64,000 nt of DNA from NCBI RefSeq assembly GCF_900142195.1, contig NZ_FRAB01000002.1, forward strand, positions 253,170-317,169, given 5' to 3'. The stretch's first letter is position 1, and the number at the start of each line of letters is the position of its first letter. A model generated the notes under the pieces. That model was given only the letters and a program-made list of their open reading frames with translations, was not told the DNA's origin and searched no databases. Below, piece by piece: positions 48,258 to 58,184 of this stretch. The position numbers were made by a program, and so were the translations under genes. Source of the stretch: Paraburkholderia terricola. GTDB taxonomy: Bacteria; Pseudomonadota; Gammaproteobacteria; Burkholderiales; Burkholderiaceae.

Positions 48258-48666
48258 ACCGATATTGTAGCGTGCCGGGCGTGCTGAACCCGCCGTGTTG
48301 TCGCCCATACGGCATCGCGCGGGGCAACGGTGGCGCTATAGCGGCAGCCGGTCGTAACTGAGCCGCGGCTCGACGGCACAGCGGCAGCATCCAAGCCGCA
48401 TCCAAGCCGCATTCGAGCCGCATTCGAGCCGCACCTGGGCGGCACGAAAGCCACAACCAGGCAGTGCCCAGGCAACACCGCGAAGCGGCAGCGAAGCAGC
48501 GGCACCATGAGGCCCGGAGAATGCAGGGAAACAGCCGCGAATGCCAGGTACACCAGCGCGTACCTTGCTATGATCGCGGGATGCTTAACGATGCAAATGC
48601 GCACGCAAGTGCGTGGCATGTGTGAACCCACAGGGCCGCCCGGCCCCGAACAGGACGGCAACGACA
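48258..48666. other. Divergent darP / pmbA intergenic region
   Basis: The 409 nt hold the darP -10 candidate at 48264-48269, an 11-bp tandem repeat at 48388-48431 and a TATGAT hexamer at 48569-48574 as a possible -10 for pmbA. No convincing gene is seen. Confidence 0.6.
48388..48431. repeat. 11-bp tandem repeat, four copies
   Basis: Two copies of CATCCAAGCCG are followed by two of CATTCGAGCCG, then a degenerate fifth unit. The 11-bp period is close to one DNA turn. It lies in non-coding sequence between darP and pmbA. Confidence 0.9.
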
Positions 48667-50037
48667 ATGGCAGCAGACATGGACGTCAAGCAGCGCTTTT
48701 TTCCGCATACCCAGGATGAACTGAAGGAAATCGCCTCGGACATCCTTCGTCACGCGAAGTCGCTCGGCGGCACCGACGCGGCAACCGAGATTTCCGAGGG
48801 CGACGGCCTGTCCGTTTCCGTGCGGCGCGGCGAAGTCGAGACGATCGAGCACAACCGCGACAAGATGGTCGGCGTGACCGTATTCATCGGCAACAAGCGC
48901 GGCAACGCGAGCACCTCGGATTTTTCGTCGCAGGCCTTGAAGGACACGGTGGCGGCGGCGTACAACATCGCGCGCTTCACCGCTGAAGACGACTGCGCGG
49001 GTCTCGCGGAAGCGGAGTTGCTCGAAACCGCGCCGCGCGATCTCGACCTGTATCACCCGTGGAATCTCTCGGCGGACGAAGCCGTCGAAATCGCCCGCCG
49101 CGCGGAAGACGCCGCATTCGCCACCGATCCGCAAATCAAGAACTCGGAAGGCGCAAGCGTCTCGGCGCAGCACTCGCAGTTCGTGCTCGCCACCTCGCGC
49201 GGTTTCCTCGCGGGCTATCCGTACTCGCGCCACTATGTCGCGTGCGCGCCGATCGCCGGTAGCGGCCGCAACATGCAGCGCGACGACTGGTACACGTCCA
49301 CCCGCAGCGCGGAAGACCTGGCCGATCCTGAAGCGGTCGGCCGTTACGCGGCGCAACGCGCGCTGGCGCGCATCGGCGCGCGCGGACTCGATACCCGCAA
49401 GGTGCCGGTGCTGTTCGAGGCGCCGCTCGCCGCCGGCCTGCTCGGCGCGTTCGTGCAGGCCACGAGCGGGGGTGCGCTATACCGCAAGACGTCGTTCCTG
49501 GTCGACAGCCTCGGCAAGCCGGTGTTCGCGCCGCACGTGCAGGTGGTCGAGGATCCGCATGTCGCGCGTGCAATGGGCAGCGCGCCGTTCGACGAGGAAG
49601 GCGTGCGCACGCGGCAGCGTTCGGTCGTGAAGGACGGCGTGGTGGAAGGCTATTTCCTCTCGACCTATTCGGCGCGCAAGCTCGGCATGCAGACCACCGG
49701 CAATGCGGGCGGCTCGCACAATCTGTCGTTGCGCAGTTCGACCACGCGCGCGGAGGACGACTTCGAGGAAATGCTGAGGAAACTCGGCACGGGCCTGTTG
49801 CTCACCGAACTGATGGGGCAGGGCGTGAATTACGTGACGGGCGACTATTCGCGTGGCGCGTCGGGCTTCTGGGTCGAGAACGGCAAGATCCAGTATCCGG
49901 TCGAGGAAATCACGGTGGCGAGCACGTTGCAGGAAATGTTCCACCATATCGTCGCGATCGGCGCGGATACGATCACGCGCGGCACCAAGCAAACCGGCTC
50001 AGTGCTGATCGAGCGGATGACGATCGCGGGCCAGTAA
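48667..50037 (+). CDS. pmbA: Metalloprotease PmbA/TldE
   Basis: The 456-aa TldE/PmbA-type protein is the partner of TldD in a heterodimeric metalloprotease that cleaves unfolded peptides and processes some ribosomal peptides. Segments include DGLSVSVRRGEVETIEHN, TGNAGGSHNLSLRSS and LLLTELMGQGVNYVTGDYSRGASG. The zinc-site HExxxH belongs to TldD and is not expected here. The start is MAADMDVKQRFFP at 48667; ATG at 48679 is possible. A 13-bp terminator follows. Confidence 0.95.
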   Translation: MAADMDVKQRFFPHTQDELKEIASDILRHAKSLGGTDAATEISEGDGLSVSVRRGEVETIEHNRDKMVGVTVFIGNKRGNASTSDFSSQALKDTVAAAYNIARFTAEDDCAGLAEAELLETAPRDLDLYHPWNLSADEAVEIARRAEDAAFATDPQIKNSEGASVSAQHSQFVLATSRGFLAGYPYSRHYVACAPIAGSGRNMQRDDWYTSTRSAEDLADPEAVGRYAAQRALARIGARGLDTRKVPVLFEAPLAAGLLGAFVQATSGGALYRKTSFLVDSLGKPVFAPHVQVVEDPHVARAMGSAPFDEEGVRTRQRSVVKDGVVEGYFLSTYSARKLGMQTTGNAGGSHNLSLRSSTTRAEDDFEEMLRKLGTGLLLTELMGQGVNYVTGDYSRGASGFWVENGKIQYPVEEITVASTLQEMFHHIVAIGADTITRGTKQTGSVLIERMTIAGQ

Positions 50038-50090
50038 GCGGTTCTGGTTTTGGGCCGCCGGTTGTGCAGCATGCCCGGCGCTGCAAACGG

Positions 50091-50123
50091 AAACGCCACG
50101 CAAGTGATTGCGTGGCGTTTTTC
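50091..50123 (+). terminator. Terminator between pmbA and folA
   Basis: A 13-bp perfect stem (50091-50103 with 50108-50120) with loop GTGA ends in TTTTT on the plus strand. It lies between convergent genes. Confidence 0.9.
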
Positions 50124-50141
50124 ATGGGCGCCGCAAAAACC

Positions 50142-50642
50142 TTAAACGCCCTTGCGTTTATAGGTGACGAACGCGTAGTCGAAATCATTCGGCGCATGCG
50201 CGCGATGCGTTTCATGCGCGACTTCTTGCCACTCGTTTTCATCGAGCGCGGGGAAGGTTGCGTCGCCTTCGAAGTCGGCGGAGATCTCGGTGACGATGAG
50301 CTTGTCGGCCCGACGCAGACCTTCCTCATACAACTGCGCGCCGCCGATCAGGAACGCTTCGGGCGCCTGATCCCGCGCGGCGAGCTTGAGCGCCTCCTGC
50401 AGCGTCGTCGCCGTGTCGCAACCCTGAAAACGGCGCGTGGCATCGCGCGTCACGACGATGTTGCGGCGTCCCGGCAGCGGCCGGCCGATCGATTCATGCG
50501 TCTTGCGGCCCATGATGATGGGCGCACCCATGGTCGTGCGCTTGAAGAACGCGAGATCTTCGGGAAGTCGCCAGGGCAACTGGTTGTCGCGGCCGATCAC
50601 GCCATTATTGGCGCGAGCGACGATCAGGGTGAGCGTCGTCAT
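50142..50642 (-). CDS. folA: Dihydrofolate reductase
   Basis: The 166-aa NADPH-dependent enzyme regenerates tetrahydrofolate. The N-terminal [20 protein letters not shown] holds the substrate-site Asp/Glu region. Motifs [18 protein letters not shown] (NADPH) and [12 protein letters not shown] are present. It is the target of trimethoprim, and nothing suggests a resistant form. It belongs functionally with thyA, 2.5 kb away. Confidence 0.96.
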   Translation of the reverse strand: MTTLTLIVARANNGVIGRDNQLPWRLPEDLAFFKRTTMGAPIIMGRKTHESIGRPLPGRRNIVVTRDATRRFQGCDTATTLQEALKLAARDQAPEAFLIGGAQLYEEGLRRADKLIVTEISADFEGDATFPALDENEWQEVAHETHRAHAPNDFDYAFVTYKRKGV

Positions 50643-51431
50643 CGAATGGGAAAGGGAACATAACCGGAGCGATTCTACCTGACGCGGTGGCGGGCGCCGC
50701 CTCGTCAGGCTCCGGTGCGGCGGCTTGCACCTGTTCGCGCCGTTCGATCCGGTCCGCCTACCTTGTCAGATCAACTGGCGGCATTACTACGTGCGGCATC
50801 CACGGGGATCGGCAGCGGCGAAGGCGGCGCAAGTTCGTCCCATAAGATCACGCGAGCCGGAATATCACCGGGATCGCGGCGCAAAGCGGATCGCACGATA
50901 TATCTCCTTGATGGGGATTATTTAGCGAAATGCGTGCCATCGCTGGCAATCCATTGGCGGATAGGGATGGATCGGTAATTCCTGGCGTGGCAATAAGCGA
51001 AACGGGCAGAAATGTTTCAGCATTGAAACGGCAGATGGAAAATACTGCAATGGCTTAATTCGCATGGTATGAACTACATGGACGGCGAACACGAAAAAGC
51101 GCTTGCCGGGATTTGTTTAATTCGTCGGCTGAATAAGGGTCTATTGGCGCTCCATCCCTTGCTCCAATGATCCGCTGATTAAATTCGCATAGTTGTTTTC
51201 CAAGCGACGCGCGTATAGTAAGCTCTGTAAAAACAGCTTCGCATTTAAAAAAGCCCACTCACGGGCCGTTTCAAACACACACGCCGCTTTTCTTGGGGAT
51301 CAGCTGTCCGCACGGAATGGAATGGCCGTTCGGTTTTTGCTATTTCGCGAATCCCGGACGAGTCAGCGTGTCTGAACGTGGTTCAGGTACGTGCGTCATC
51401 CTTAACGTTCGTTGACGAGAGGATCTGAATA
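50643..51431. other. AT-richer gene-free stretch before the sigma-54 activator
   Basis: These 789 nt have visibly lower GC than the rest of the window, mainly 50900-51300. No ORF here has a family signature or a good ribosome-binding site. Visible signals are the palindrome at 51014-51029 and a weak promoter TTGTTT (51193-51198)-N15-TATAGT (51214-51219), which would give the activator gene a leader of about 205 nt. Confidence 0.55.
51014..51029. promoter_or_regulatory. Palindrome GTTTCA-N4-TGAAAC
   Basis: A 6-bp perfect dyad with spacer GCAT lies about 400 nt upstream of the sigma-54 activator gene. It could be a binding site of that activator or another regulator, or an RNA hairpin of an unrecognised transcript. 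Confidence 0.35.
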
Positions 51432-52829
51432 ATGGAACCCGCAACGCGGCAACTGATTTACGTTTCGCGCGATCCGAGCGCGGAACTGAATACCCGCTTT
51501 CACCAGCGCGGCTGGCAAGTCGAGGTCGTGGGATCGGCGCGCGACGTGCGCCGAGCCGTTCGCGCCGGAATGGCCGCGGGCGGGCTGCTCGATCTGTCCA
51601 GCCATTTTCAGCCGCACGAAATCGCCGCGTTCGAATCCTGCCTCACCATGCCGAATGTCGGCTGGGTCGCGGCCACCATGCCCGGGCAATTGCAGGACGC
51701 CGCCTTGCGCCGGCTCGTGCGCGACTACTGTTTCGACTATGTCACGGTGCCGTATGCGGGCGACAGGATCGTCGATTCGGTCGGGCACGCCTACGGAATG
51801 ATCTCACTGGGCGAACCGGCTTCGAACGATGGTTCGCAAGGCGCGGAGGGCGAAATGGTCGGCTCGTGCGACGCCATGCTCGCGTTGTTCCGCTCCATTC
51901 GCAAAGTGGCGATGACCGACGCACCGGTATTCATCTCGGGCGAATCGGGCACCGGCAAGGAGTTGACCGCGGTCGCGATTCACGAACGCTCGGCGCGCCG
52001 CAACGCGCCTTTCGTGCCGATCAACTGCGGCGCGATTCCGCCGCATCTGCTGCAATCTGAATTATTCGGCTACGAGCGCGGTGCGTTCACCGGCGCCAAC
52101 CAGCGCAAGATCGGCCGGGTGGAAGCGGCCAACGGCGGCACGCTCTTTCTCGACGAAATCGGCGACCTGCCGCTCGAAAGCCAGGCGAGCCTGCTGCGCT
52201 TCCTGCAGGAGCGCAAGGTGGAGCGGCTAGGCGGCCACGGCGCGATCGACGTCGACGTCCGGATCATTTCGGCCACTCACGTGGACATGACCGCGGCGAT
52301 GATCGAAGGGCGCTTCCGCTCCGACCTGTATCACCGGCTGTGCGTGCTGCAAATCGACGAACCGCCGCTGCGCGCGCGCGGCAAGGACATCGAACTCCTC
52401 GCGCGGCACATGCTGGAGCGTTTCAAGAAGGATGCGAGCCGGCGCTTGCGCGGCTTTGCGCCGGACGCCATCGCGGCGCTGCATAACTACGGCTGGCCGG
52501 GCAACGTGCGTGAATTGATCAACCGCGTGCGGCGGGCCATTGTGATGTCCGAAGGGCGCGCGATCACCGCGCGCGATCTGGAACTGGCCGAATACGTCGA
52601 GATTGTGCCGGTCTCGCTCGCGCAAGCGCGCGAAGCGGCGGAGCGCCAGGCGATCGAACTGGCGCTACTGCGCCATCGCGGAAGGCTTGGCGACGCGGCG
52701 CAGGAACTCGGCATTTCGCGGGTGACGCTGTATCGTCTGCTGTGCTCGCACGGCATGCGCCATATGGAAGGCGAACCGCTCGCCGCGCCGCACGGCGGAG
52801 ACTTGCCGGCTTCGGTGCCGCACCTCTGA
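51432..52829 (+). CDS. Sigma-54-dependent activator, VpsR-like
   Basis: The 465-aa enhancer-binding protein has an N-terminal receiver-like domain (about 1-125) whose candidate phospho-acceptor is Asp54 in GGLLDLSS. An AAA+ domain follows with Walker A GESGTGKE (170-177), the sigma-54 contact GAFTGA (217-222), Walker B GTLFLDEI (236-243) and arginines in [10 protein letters not shown] Fis-type helix-turn-helix is near 419-444. The layout resembles VpsR and the Burkholderia c-di-GMP-responsive BerB, regulators of exopolysaccharide. That link is an inference. No partner sensor kinase is adjacent. Confidence 0.9.
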   Translation: MEPATRQLIYVSRDPSAELNTRFHQRGWQVEVVGSARDVRRAVRAGMAAGGLLDLSSHFQPHEIAAFESCLTMPNVGWVAATMPGQLQDAALRRLVRDYCFDYVTVPYAGDRIVDSVGHAYGMISLGEPASNDGSQGAEGEMVGSCDAMLALFRSIRKVAMTDAPVFISGESGTGKELTAVAIHERSARRNAPFVPINCGAIPPHLLQSELFGYERGAFTGANQRKIGRVEAANGGTLFLDEIGDLPLESQASLLRFLQERKVERLGGHGAIDVDVRIISATHVDMTAAMIEGRFRSDLYHRLCVLQIDEPPLRARGKDIELLARHMLERFKKDASRRLRGFAPDAIAALHNYGWPGNVRELINRVRRAIVMSEGRAITARDLELAEYVEIVPVSLAQAREAAERQAIELALLRHRGRLGDAAQELGISRVTLYRLLCSHGMRHMEGEPLAAPHGGDLPASVPHL

Positions 52830-53110
52830 GCCTGAGATCAGCCTGAGGTCTTGACGAGTCCCGAGCGGGTCTCGATGCGTGTCGGCGAGCCCGGCATGCG
52901 TTTCGTGCGAGTTTGCCGGAGGCCGCCAACGGCCTCGACCGAGCGCGCGTCCCCATCTTGCCCAGTGTTGCCCATAGCGCTCCCTTCCGCGATGTTTTCC
53001 TCGATGCACGCCGCGACCGGACGTTGCCTGCCCGCGCTTGCTAAAATCGGTTTTTCGCTCAATCCGTGACGCGTACTGACGGCGGCACGCGCCTCGTCGA
53101 AGGAAACCGC

Positions 53111-54082
53111 ATGAAACAGTACCAGGACCTCGTCCGCATGATCCTCGATACCGGCACGTGGCAGGAGAACCGCACCGGCATCCGCACCATCAGCATGCCG
53201 GGCGCCATGTTGCGCTTCGATCTCCAGCAGGGCTTTCCCGCAGTGACCACGAAAAAGCTGGCGTTCAAGTCGGCGGTGGGCGAACTGGTCGGGTTCCTGC
53301 GCGCGTCGCGCAGCGCCGCCGATTTCCGCGACCTCGGCTGCAAGGTGTGGGACGCGAACGCCAACCAGAATCCGCAGTGGCTCGCCAATCCGTATCGCCA
53401 GGGTCCGGACGATCTCGGCGACGTGTACGGCGTGCAGTGGCGTCAGTGGCCGGCGTACAAGGTGCTGGACGCAAGCGCGAGCGCGCAGCTGGCCGACGCG
53501 AGCGCGCGCGGCTTCCGCGTCGTGACCGAATTCGAGGAAGACGGCAGCCGCAAGGTGCTGCTGTACAAGGCGATCGACCAGTTGCGCCAGTGCCTCGACA
53601 CGATCATGCAGAACCCCGCCGACCGGCGCATTCTGTTTCACGCCTGGAACCCCGCGGTGCTGGATCAGATCGCGTTGCCGGCTTGCCACCTGCTTTACCA
53701 GTTTCTGCCGAACGTGGCGCGCCGCGAGATTTCGCTGTGCCTGTACATTCGCAGCAACGATGTCGGCCTCGGCACGCCGTTCAACCTGACCGAAGGCGCG
53801 GCCTTGCTGCACCTGGTCGGCCGCCTGACGGGGTACACGCCGCGCTGGTTCACCTACTTCATCGGCGACGCGCATATCTACGAGAATCAGCTCGACATGC
53901 TGCGTCAACAACTCGGGCGTGAGCCCTACGACAGCCCGTCCTTCGCGATCTCGGATCGCGTGCCGGACTATGCCAAAACCGGCGTTTACGAGCCGGAATG
54001 GCTCGAGAAGATCGAGCCGTCGGATTTCTCGCTGGTGGGTTACCGGCATCACGAGCCGTTGACGGCGCCGATGGCGGTTTGA
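53111..54082 (+). CDS. thyA: Thymidylate synthase
   Basis: The 323-aa ThyA makes dTMP from dUMP and methylene-tetrahydrofolate. Catalytic Cys192 lies in [10 protein letters not shown]. The folate/dUMP motif [12 protein letters not shown] and the C-terminal [13 protein letters not shown] are conserved. It is longer than E. coli ThyA (264 aa) because of an insertion around residues 115-160, a form common in some bacteria. GAAGGAAA precedes the ATG at 53111. A TAAAAT hexamer at 53042-53047 may be the -10. Confidence 0.96.
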   Translation: MKQYQDLVRMILDTGTWQENRTGIRTISMPGAMLRFDLQQGFPAVTTKKLAFKSAVGELVGFLRASRSAADFRDLGCKVWDANANQNPQWLANPYRQGPDDLGDVYGVQWRQWPAYKVLDASASAQLADASARGFRVVTEFEEDGSRKVLLYKAIDQLRQCLDTIMQNPADRRILFHAWNPAVLDQIALPACHLLYQFLPNVARREISLCLYIRSNDVGLGTPFNLTEGAALLHLVGRLTGYTPRWFTYFIGDAHIYENQLDMLRQQLGREPYDSPSFAISDRVPDYAKTGVYEPEWLEKIEPSDFSLVGYRHHEPLTAPMAV

Positions 54083-54112
54083 GCGTCCACCCGGCAGGCA
54101 GGCTGATCAAGG

Positions 54113-54148
54113 AAAAAACCCCCGCGACGTGAATCGCGGGGGTTTTTT
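54113..54148 (+). terminator. Bidirectional terminator between thyA and the DUF6600 gene
   Basis: A 15-bp perfect stem (54113-54127 with 54134-54148) with loop CGTGAA has A-tract and T-tract ends. It serves both convergent genes. Confidence 0.95.
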
Positions 54149-54199
54149 CTTCCTGCCTATGAGCACGCGGAGCGAAGGGCGCTGGAATTCGGCTGGCGC

Positions 54200-57061
54200 T
54201 CAACCTTTGTGATGCTCATCGCGATTGCCGCCGCCTGAATGTTGCTCGCCGTGCTGCGGCTGGGGTTGCGGGCGCGGCTGCTGGACCTGCTGTGGGCGCG
54301 GCTCAGGACGCGGCTGTGGCGCCGGCTGCGGATGAAACTCCGGACGCGGCTGTTGCTGAACTTGCTGCGGACGCGGCTCAGGGCGCGGCTGTGGCGCCGG
54401 CTGCGGATGGAATTCCGGACGCGGCTGTTGCTGAACCGGCTGCGGACGCGGCTCAGGGCGCGGCTGTGGCGCCGGCTGCGGATGGAACTCTGGACGCGGC
54501 TGTTGCTGAACCTGCTGCGGACGAGGTTCGGGACGCGGCTGTGGCGCCGGCTGCGGATGAAACTCTGGCCGCGGTTGCTGCTGAACCTGCTGCGTACGAG
54601 GTTCCTGCCGCGGCTGCGGCGTCGGTTGCGGACGCGCTTCCTGACGCGCTTGCTGCTGCGCCGCTTGCGCATAAGCGTCCTGGCGTGGCTCCTGCCGCAT
54701 CTGCGGGACATCCGCCGGACGCGGCACCTGCGCTTCAGGCTGACGTTGCATCTGCTGCGCCGAAGCCATGTTGTCCGCCGGACGCGGCACGCCGCGAGGC
54801 TGCATTCCGCCGCGCGCATCGGCGCCAGGCTGCGGCGCGAAGCCCGGCCGTACGGCCTGCTCCTGCGAACCACCGCGCGCTTGTCCCGGTTGCCCGGATT
54901 GTGCCTGCTGGGCCATCGGCGCATGCGGCTGCGTCCAGACGGGCTCATGGCGTCCGTTCGCTTCCGGTTGTTGCGGCCCGCCGCGTTGCTGGGGGAAAGC
55001 GTTCAGATTGCCGCCGACCGCCGCTTGTGGTGGGCGCGGCACGCCATTTGACGGATGACCCCCGTCTCCAGGCGGCTGGCGCCCACTGGCGGTCTGCGGC
55101 GGCATGCCGGGCCGCCCTTGCGGTTCGCCGGCACGCTGGTTGATCGGTGCTTCGCCGGGCCGAGGCCGCTGTCCAGGCTGCTGCGTGCCCGTCGGCCCGC
55201 CCGGCGCTCCGGGCGTTTCCCGTCCACCGGTCGTCCCAAGCGCACCGACTGGCGCGGGTCCACCCGGCGCTCCCGCCGCTCCCCGCGCACCAGGCGTCCC
55301 CGGCGCGGCCGACGAGCCCACGGTTCCACCCGGCGCACCCGGCGCACCCGGCGCTACCCCCGGCGGACGTCCGGGGATATGCGACTGCACGACCCGCACA
55401 TTCTGCACCGGCAGCGCGCCCGGACTGCCCGCCATGCGCGCCGGGACCGAGGTTCGGACGATCGGCTGACCGGCGCCCGGCACTCGCCCGCCGCCTTGCG
55501 CGAAGCGCTGCGCGAGACTGTCGTGGTAGGCGGCCGGCATCGCCGGATTGCGCGTCGCGACCACCGGACGCGCCATCACCCCCGCCGGCGGCCGGTAATT
55601 GGCGTTGCGCAGGCCCGGCCCAAAGCTCTCGCGCACCGGCGCGATACCGGGCGCCCCCGGATTGATCCGCGCATTGCGCCATTGCCGCGGATCGACCTTC
55701 TGCGCGAAGCGCCCGACCGATTGACCATGCACGAACGCCGTCGCCGGCACCGCGGTCACGCCGCCCGGGGCGCGATAGTTGACGTAGGTGTTGTGAATGT
55801 TGGTCACATTCACATTCGTCACGTTGCGGTTGTAGTTGTTGACGATCGTCGTCTGATTCACGCGTTCGTAGTAGCGCGGACTCCAATGATCGCGATCTCC
55901 CCAGCGCGGATGCCACGGCTCGCCCGGCCCGAGCGGAAACCACGCGACGCCGGCCGCGACGGCGCCGCCGATGGCCAGATTCACGCCCCAGTCGACGCCG
56001 CCGCCCCCGCCACCGACAAAGGCCACCAACGCCGGCGCATACACCGGCGGCTGGCTGACCACCACCGGTCCCGGCACCCATGCCCACGAGTCGTCGACGT
56101 AGGCCCAGCGGCCGTAGTGGTAAGGCGCGAAGCCCCACGGCGCGTCGTCGACCCACGTCCAGCCCCACGGCGCCTGCCATACCCAATGGCCGTCGTGGTA
56201 GGGCGCCCAGCCGGCGGGCGTGGCGCGCGGCACCCACACTTCGCCGTATTCGGGGCTGCTGCGCCACGTGCCGTTGGCGTCGAGATCCTGGTAGCCGGGA
56301 ATTTCGCGCGATACGTAGCGCGCCGACACCGAGCGGTCTTCCGCGGCGTCACGGCTCGCGGCCCACTGGTCGAAGCCGTCGGGACCGGGCGCGCCGTCGT
56401 TGGCGACTTGTTGCAGGTTGGTGCCGGCAAAGCGCACTTGCTGGCCGGCCGCGACCGGCACCTGGCCGCCGTCGCCGTACGCGGTCGCGCTGCCGCTGCG
56501 CACGGTGACGGTGGTGCTGCTGCCGTCCGGCGCGACGTCGACCCGATAATCGCCGGGGCCGTTCAGGCCGAGCGCCAGATTCGGCGTGTCGATTTCATAC
56601 GACGAACCCGGCGGCAGTTCGCGCACCCGCGCCGACAGCGTGCCCTGCGCGACTTTTAGCTGCGCGCTGTTGTCGTCGAGATTGAGCAGGTCGAGGCTGG
56701 TGGACTGGCCGAGGCGCACCGCGGTCGAGCCGATGTGCAACTCCGAGCGCGCGTTCTGATCGTTCCACAACTGGTCGCCCGTGGTGAGGGGCCGATTGAT
56801 CTGCGCGTACGACCACTCGTTGGCGCCGGCCGGCTCAGTGGTCACGGTGCCGGCCATGTAGTTCAGACGCGCGACGCGTCCGGGCGGATCGGTGTTCTGG
56901 CTGGCCGCGCCCTGGGGCGCCTCGCCGGCTTCCTGCGCCAGCGCGGCGTGCGTCGTGAACAGCAATCCCGCGAGACAGGTCGCGAGACAGACCGCGGTGG
57001 CGATCGGCGTAGGGCGGGTGGGGCGGCGTTTCGAATGCTGGGGTGTGGTCACTATTCTCAT
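54200..57061 (-). CDS. Large exported FecR/DUF6600 protein with Pro/Gln repeats
   Basis: The 953-aa protein has a signal peptide (1 to about 42, cleavage ALA-QE). A FecR-like domain spans about 65-220. A Trp-rich DUF6600-type domain (about 250-360) is built of units such as HWVWQAPWGWTWVDDAPWGF. A central Gly/Ala/Pro stretch (about 550-640) looks collagen-like, and the C-terminal 350 residues are rich in Pro, Gln and Arg and include 25-aa repeats. It is probably a cell-surface or periplasmic structural protein of unknown role. No sigma factor gene is adjacent, so FecR-type signalling is unlikely. The ATG at 57061 has GGAG 8 nt upstream; the frame extends to 57139. Confidence 0.85.
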   Translation of the reverse strand: MRIVTTPQHSKRRPTRPTPIATAVCLATCLAGLLFTTHAALAQEAGEAPQGAASQNTDPPGRVARLNYMAGTVTTEPAGANEWSYAQINRPLTTGDQLWNDQNARSELHIGSTAVRLGQSTSLDLLNLDDNSAQLKVAQGTLSARVRELPPGSSYEIDTPNLALGLNGPGDYRVDVAPDGSSTTVTVRSGSATAYGDGGQVPVAAGQQVRFAGTNLQQVANDGAPGPDGFDQWAASRDAAEDRSVSARYVSREIPGYQDLDANGTWRSSPEYGEVWVPRATPAGWAPYHDGHWVWQAPWGWTWVDDAPWGFAPYHYGRWAYVDDSWAWVPGPVVVSQPPVYAPALVAFVGGGGGGVDWGVNLAIGGAVAAGVAWFPLGPGEPWHPRWGDRDHWSPRYYERVNQTTIVNNYNRNVTNVNVTNIHNTYVNYRAPGGVTAVPATAFVHGQSVGRFAQKVDPRQWRNARINPGAPGIAPVRESFGPGLRNANYRPPAGVMARPVVATRNPAMPAAYHDSLAQRFAQGGGRVPGAGQPIVRTSVPARMAGSPGALPVQNVRVVQSHIPGRPPGVAPGAPGAPGGTVGSSAAPGTPGARGAAGAPGGPAPVGALGTTGGRETPGAPGGPTGTQQPGQRPRPGEAPINQRAGEPQGRPGMPPQTASGRQPPGDGGHPSNGVPRPPQAAVGGNLNAFPQQRGGPQQPEANGRHEPVWTQPHAPMAQQAQSGQPGQARGGSQEQAVRPGFAPQPGADARGGMQPRGVPRPADNMASAQQMQRQPEAQVPRPADVPQMRQEPRQDAYAQAAQQQARQEARPQPTPQPRQEPRTQQVQQQPRPEFHPQPAPQPRPEPRPQQVQQQPRPEFHPQPAPQPRPEPRPQPVQQQPRPEFHPQPAPQPRPEPRPQQVQQQPRPEFHPQPAPQPRPEPRPQQVQQPRPQPQPQHGEQHSGGGNRDEHHKG
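54270..54645. repeat. 75-bp tandem repeats in the DUF6600 gene
   Basis: Five units begin near 54311, 54386, 54461, 54536 and 54611 with a 75-bp period. The first four are nearly identical and the fifth is degenerate. They encode 25-aa units containing QQQPRPEFHPQPAPQPRPEP. The frame is kept, so copy number could change without truncating the protein. Confidence 0.9.
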
Positions 57062-57277
57062 GAGCTCTCTCCGACGGATGGTGCATGTGCAGCAACCGTG
57101 AACCCACTGTACCCGCAGCGTTTGTTTCAAGGCCCCCACTTTTGTAAGGCCGCCTCACCAGCGTGTAACAAAAGGTCTCGCCCAAGCCGGAGAAGGCTTC
57201 CGGGAAGGTCTTTCGTAAGCCGATTGCGGATTTTCTGTAATCGGAGCACTCGATTAGCCGTGTTTTTCAGCCGTGAT

Positions 57278-57991
57278 TCAAGCGGCCAGAAACGCATCGA
57301 AATGCCGATGCCCGGCGGGCGTGACGCGCAGGATTCGGGGGCGCTCCGTGCGTTCGACCCAGCCGTGCGCGGACCATGAATCCAGCAGGGCCGCGCCGAG
57401 CGCGCCGCCCAGATGCGGACGCCGCTCGCTCCAGTCGGGACAGGTGCAGGCAAAGCGCCGCCGCCGGCTCTTCTGCGCGGACAGGTCGATGCCCCAGTCG
57501 GCGAAACGAACGGCGCCTTCAGGCGTGGCTTCGAGCGACGTGCCGTGCAGCGTCAGCAGACCTCGCTCGACAAGTCGCGCGAACACCCGCACCGACAGCT
57601 CGCCGGCCATGTGGTCGTAACAGGTACGGGCGTAGCGCATGTCGAGCGGCACGGTGCGCGCCGCGCGCGGCACGGGCCGCTGCGGCGCGCTGGCTTGTGC
57701 GACGTTGGCGAGCGCTTCGATCGACGCGGCGATGTCAGCCGAGGCGATGCGGAAATAGCGATGCCGGCCGCGCACCTCGAGGGCGAGCAAGCCGCCGTCG
57801 GTCAGACGCGCGAGGTGCGCGCTGGCCGCCGACGGCGAGAGCCCGGCGATCATCGTCAGTTCGCCGGCTGGCCGGGCGCTGCCGTCCATCAACGCCCATA
57901 GCATCGCGGCACGGCCGGGGTCGGCGAGCAATGCGCCGATTCGGCTCAGCCCCGGAAAATGGTTCTGTTGGTCTGCAAGCGTAGCGGTCAT
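57278..57991 (-). CDS. ArsR-family transcriptional regulator
   Basis: The 237-aa protein has an N-terminal winged helix (ELTMIAGLSPSAASAHLARLTDGGLLAL, about 44-72) of ArsR type. A longer C-terminal part (about 115-237) contains RRFACTCPDWSERRPHLGGALG. Cysteines in the C-terminal part could bind metal, but the typical ArsR metal site is not obvious. The target is unknown. It is divergent from a small lipoprotein gene and the MFS gene and may control them. Confidence 0.82.
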   Translation of the reverse strand: MTATLADQQNHFPGLSRIGALLADPGRAAMLWALMDGSARPAGELTMIAGLSPSAASAHLARLTDGGLLALEVRGRHRYFRIASADIAASIEALANVAQASAPQRPVPRAARTVPLDMRYARTCYDHMAGELSVRVFARLVERGLLTLHGTSLEATPEGAVRFADWGIDLSAQKSRRRRFACTCPDWSERRPHLGGALGAALLDSWSAHGWVERTERPRILRVTPAGHRHFDAFLAA

Positions 57992-58184
57992 TCGGGTATC
58001 TCCGTTGGCGGCGCGGATGGGGCGTCATGCGGTCACTGTATCGGGCCGCGGCATTCGATGTTTCAGCTTAGCGTGAACGATGGAGTGCGGCAGCTACGCA
58101 AACGCGTTTCGAACGCGCGGCTTCGGCGTCACGCGAAATCGCCAGGCTAGAATCGAAACCCTGTCCTTGCAGGAACACGCTGTC

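Noticed and set aside
51151..51169. TGGC...TTGC pattern as a sigma-54 promoter
   Set aside because: The spacing between GG and GC is 13 bp, not the required 10.
51055..51258. 67-codon minus-strand ORF in the AT-rich stretch
   Set aside because: It starts at GTG without a clear ribosome-binding site and resembles no known family. Longer frames are expected in AT-poor DNA, but this one has no support.
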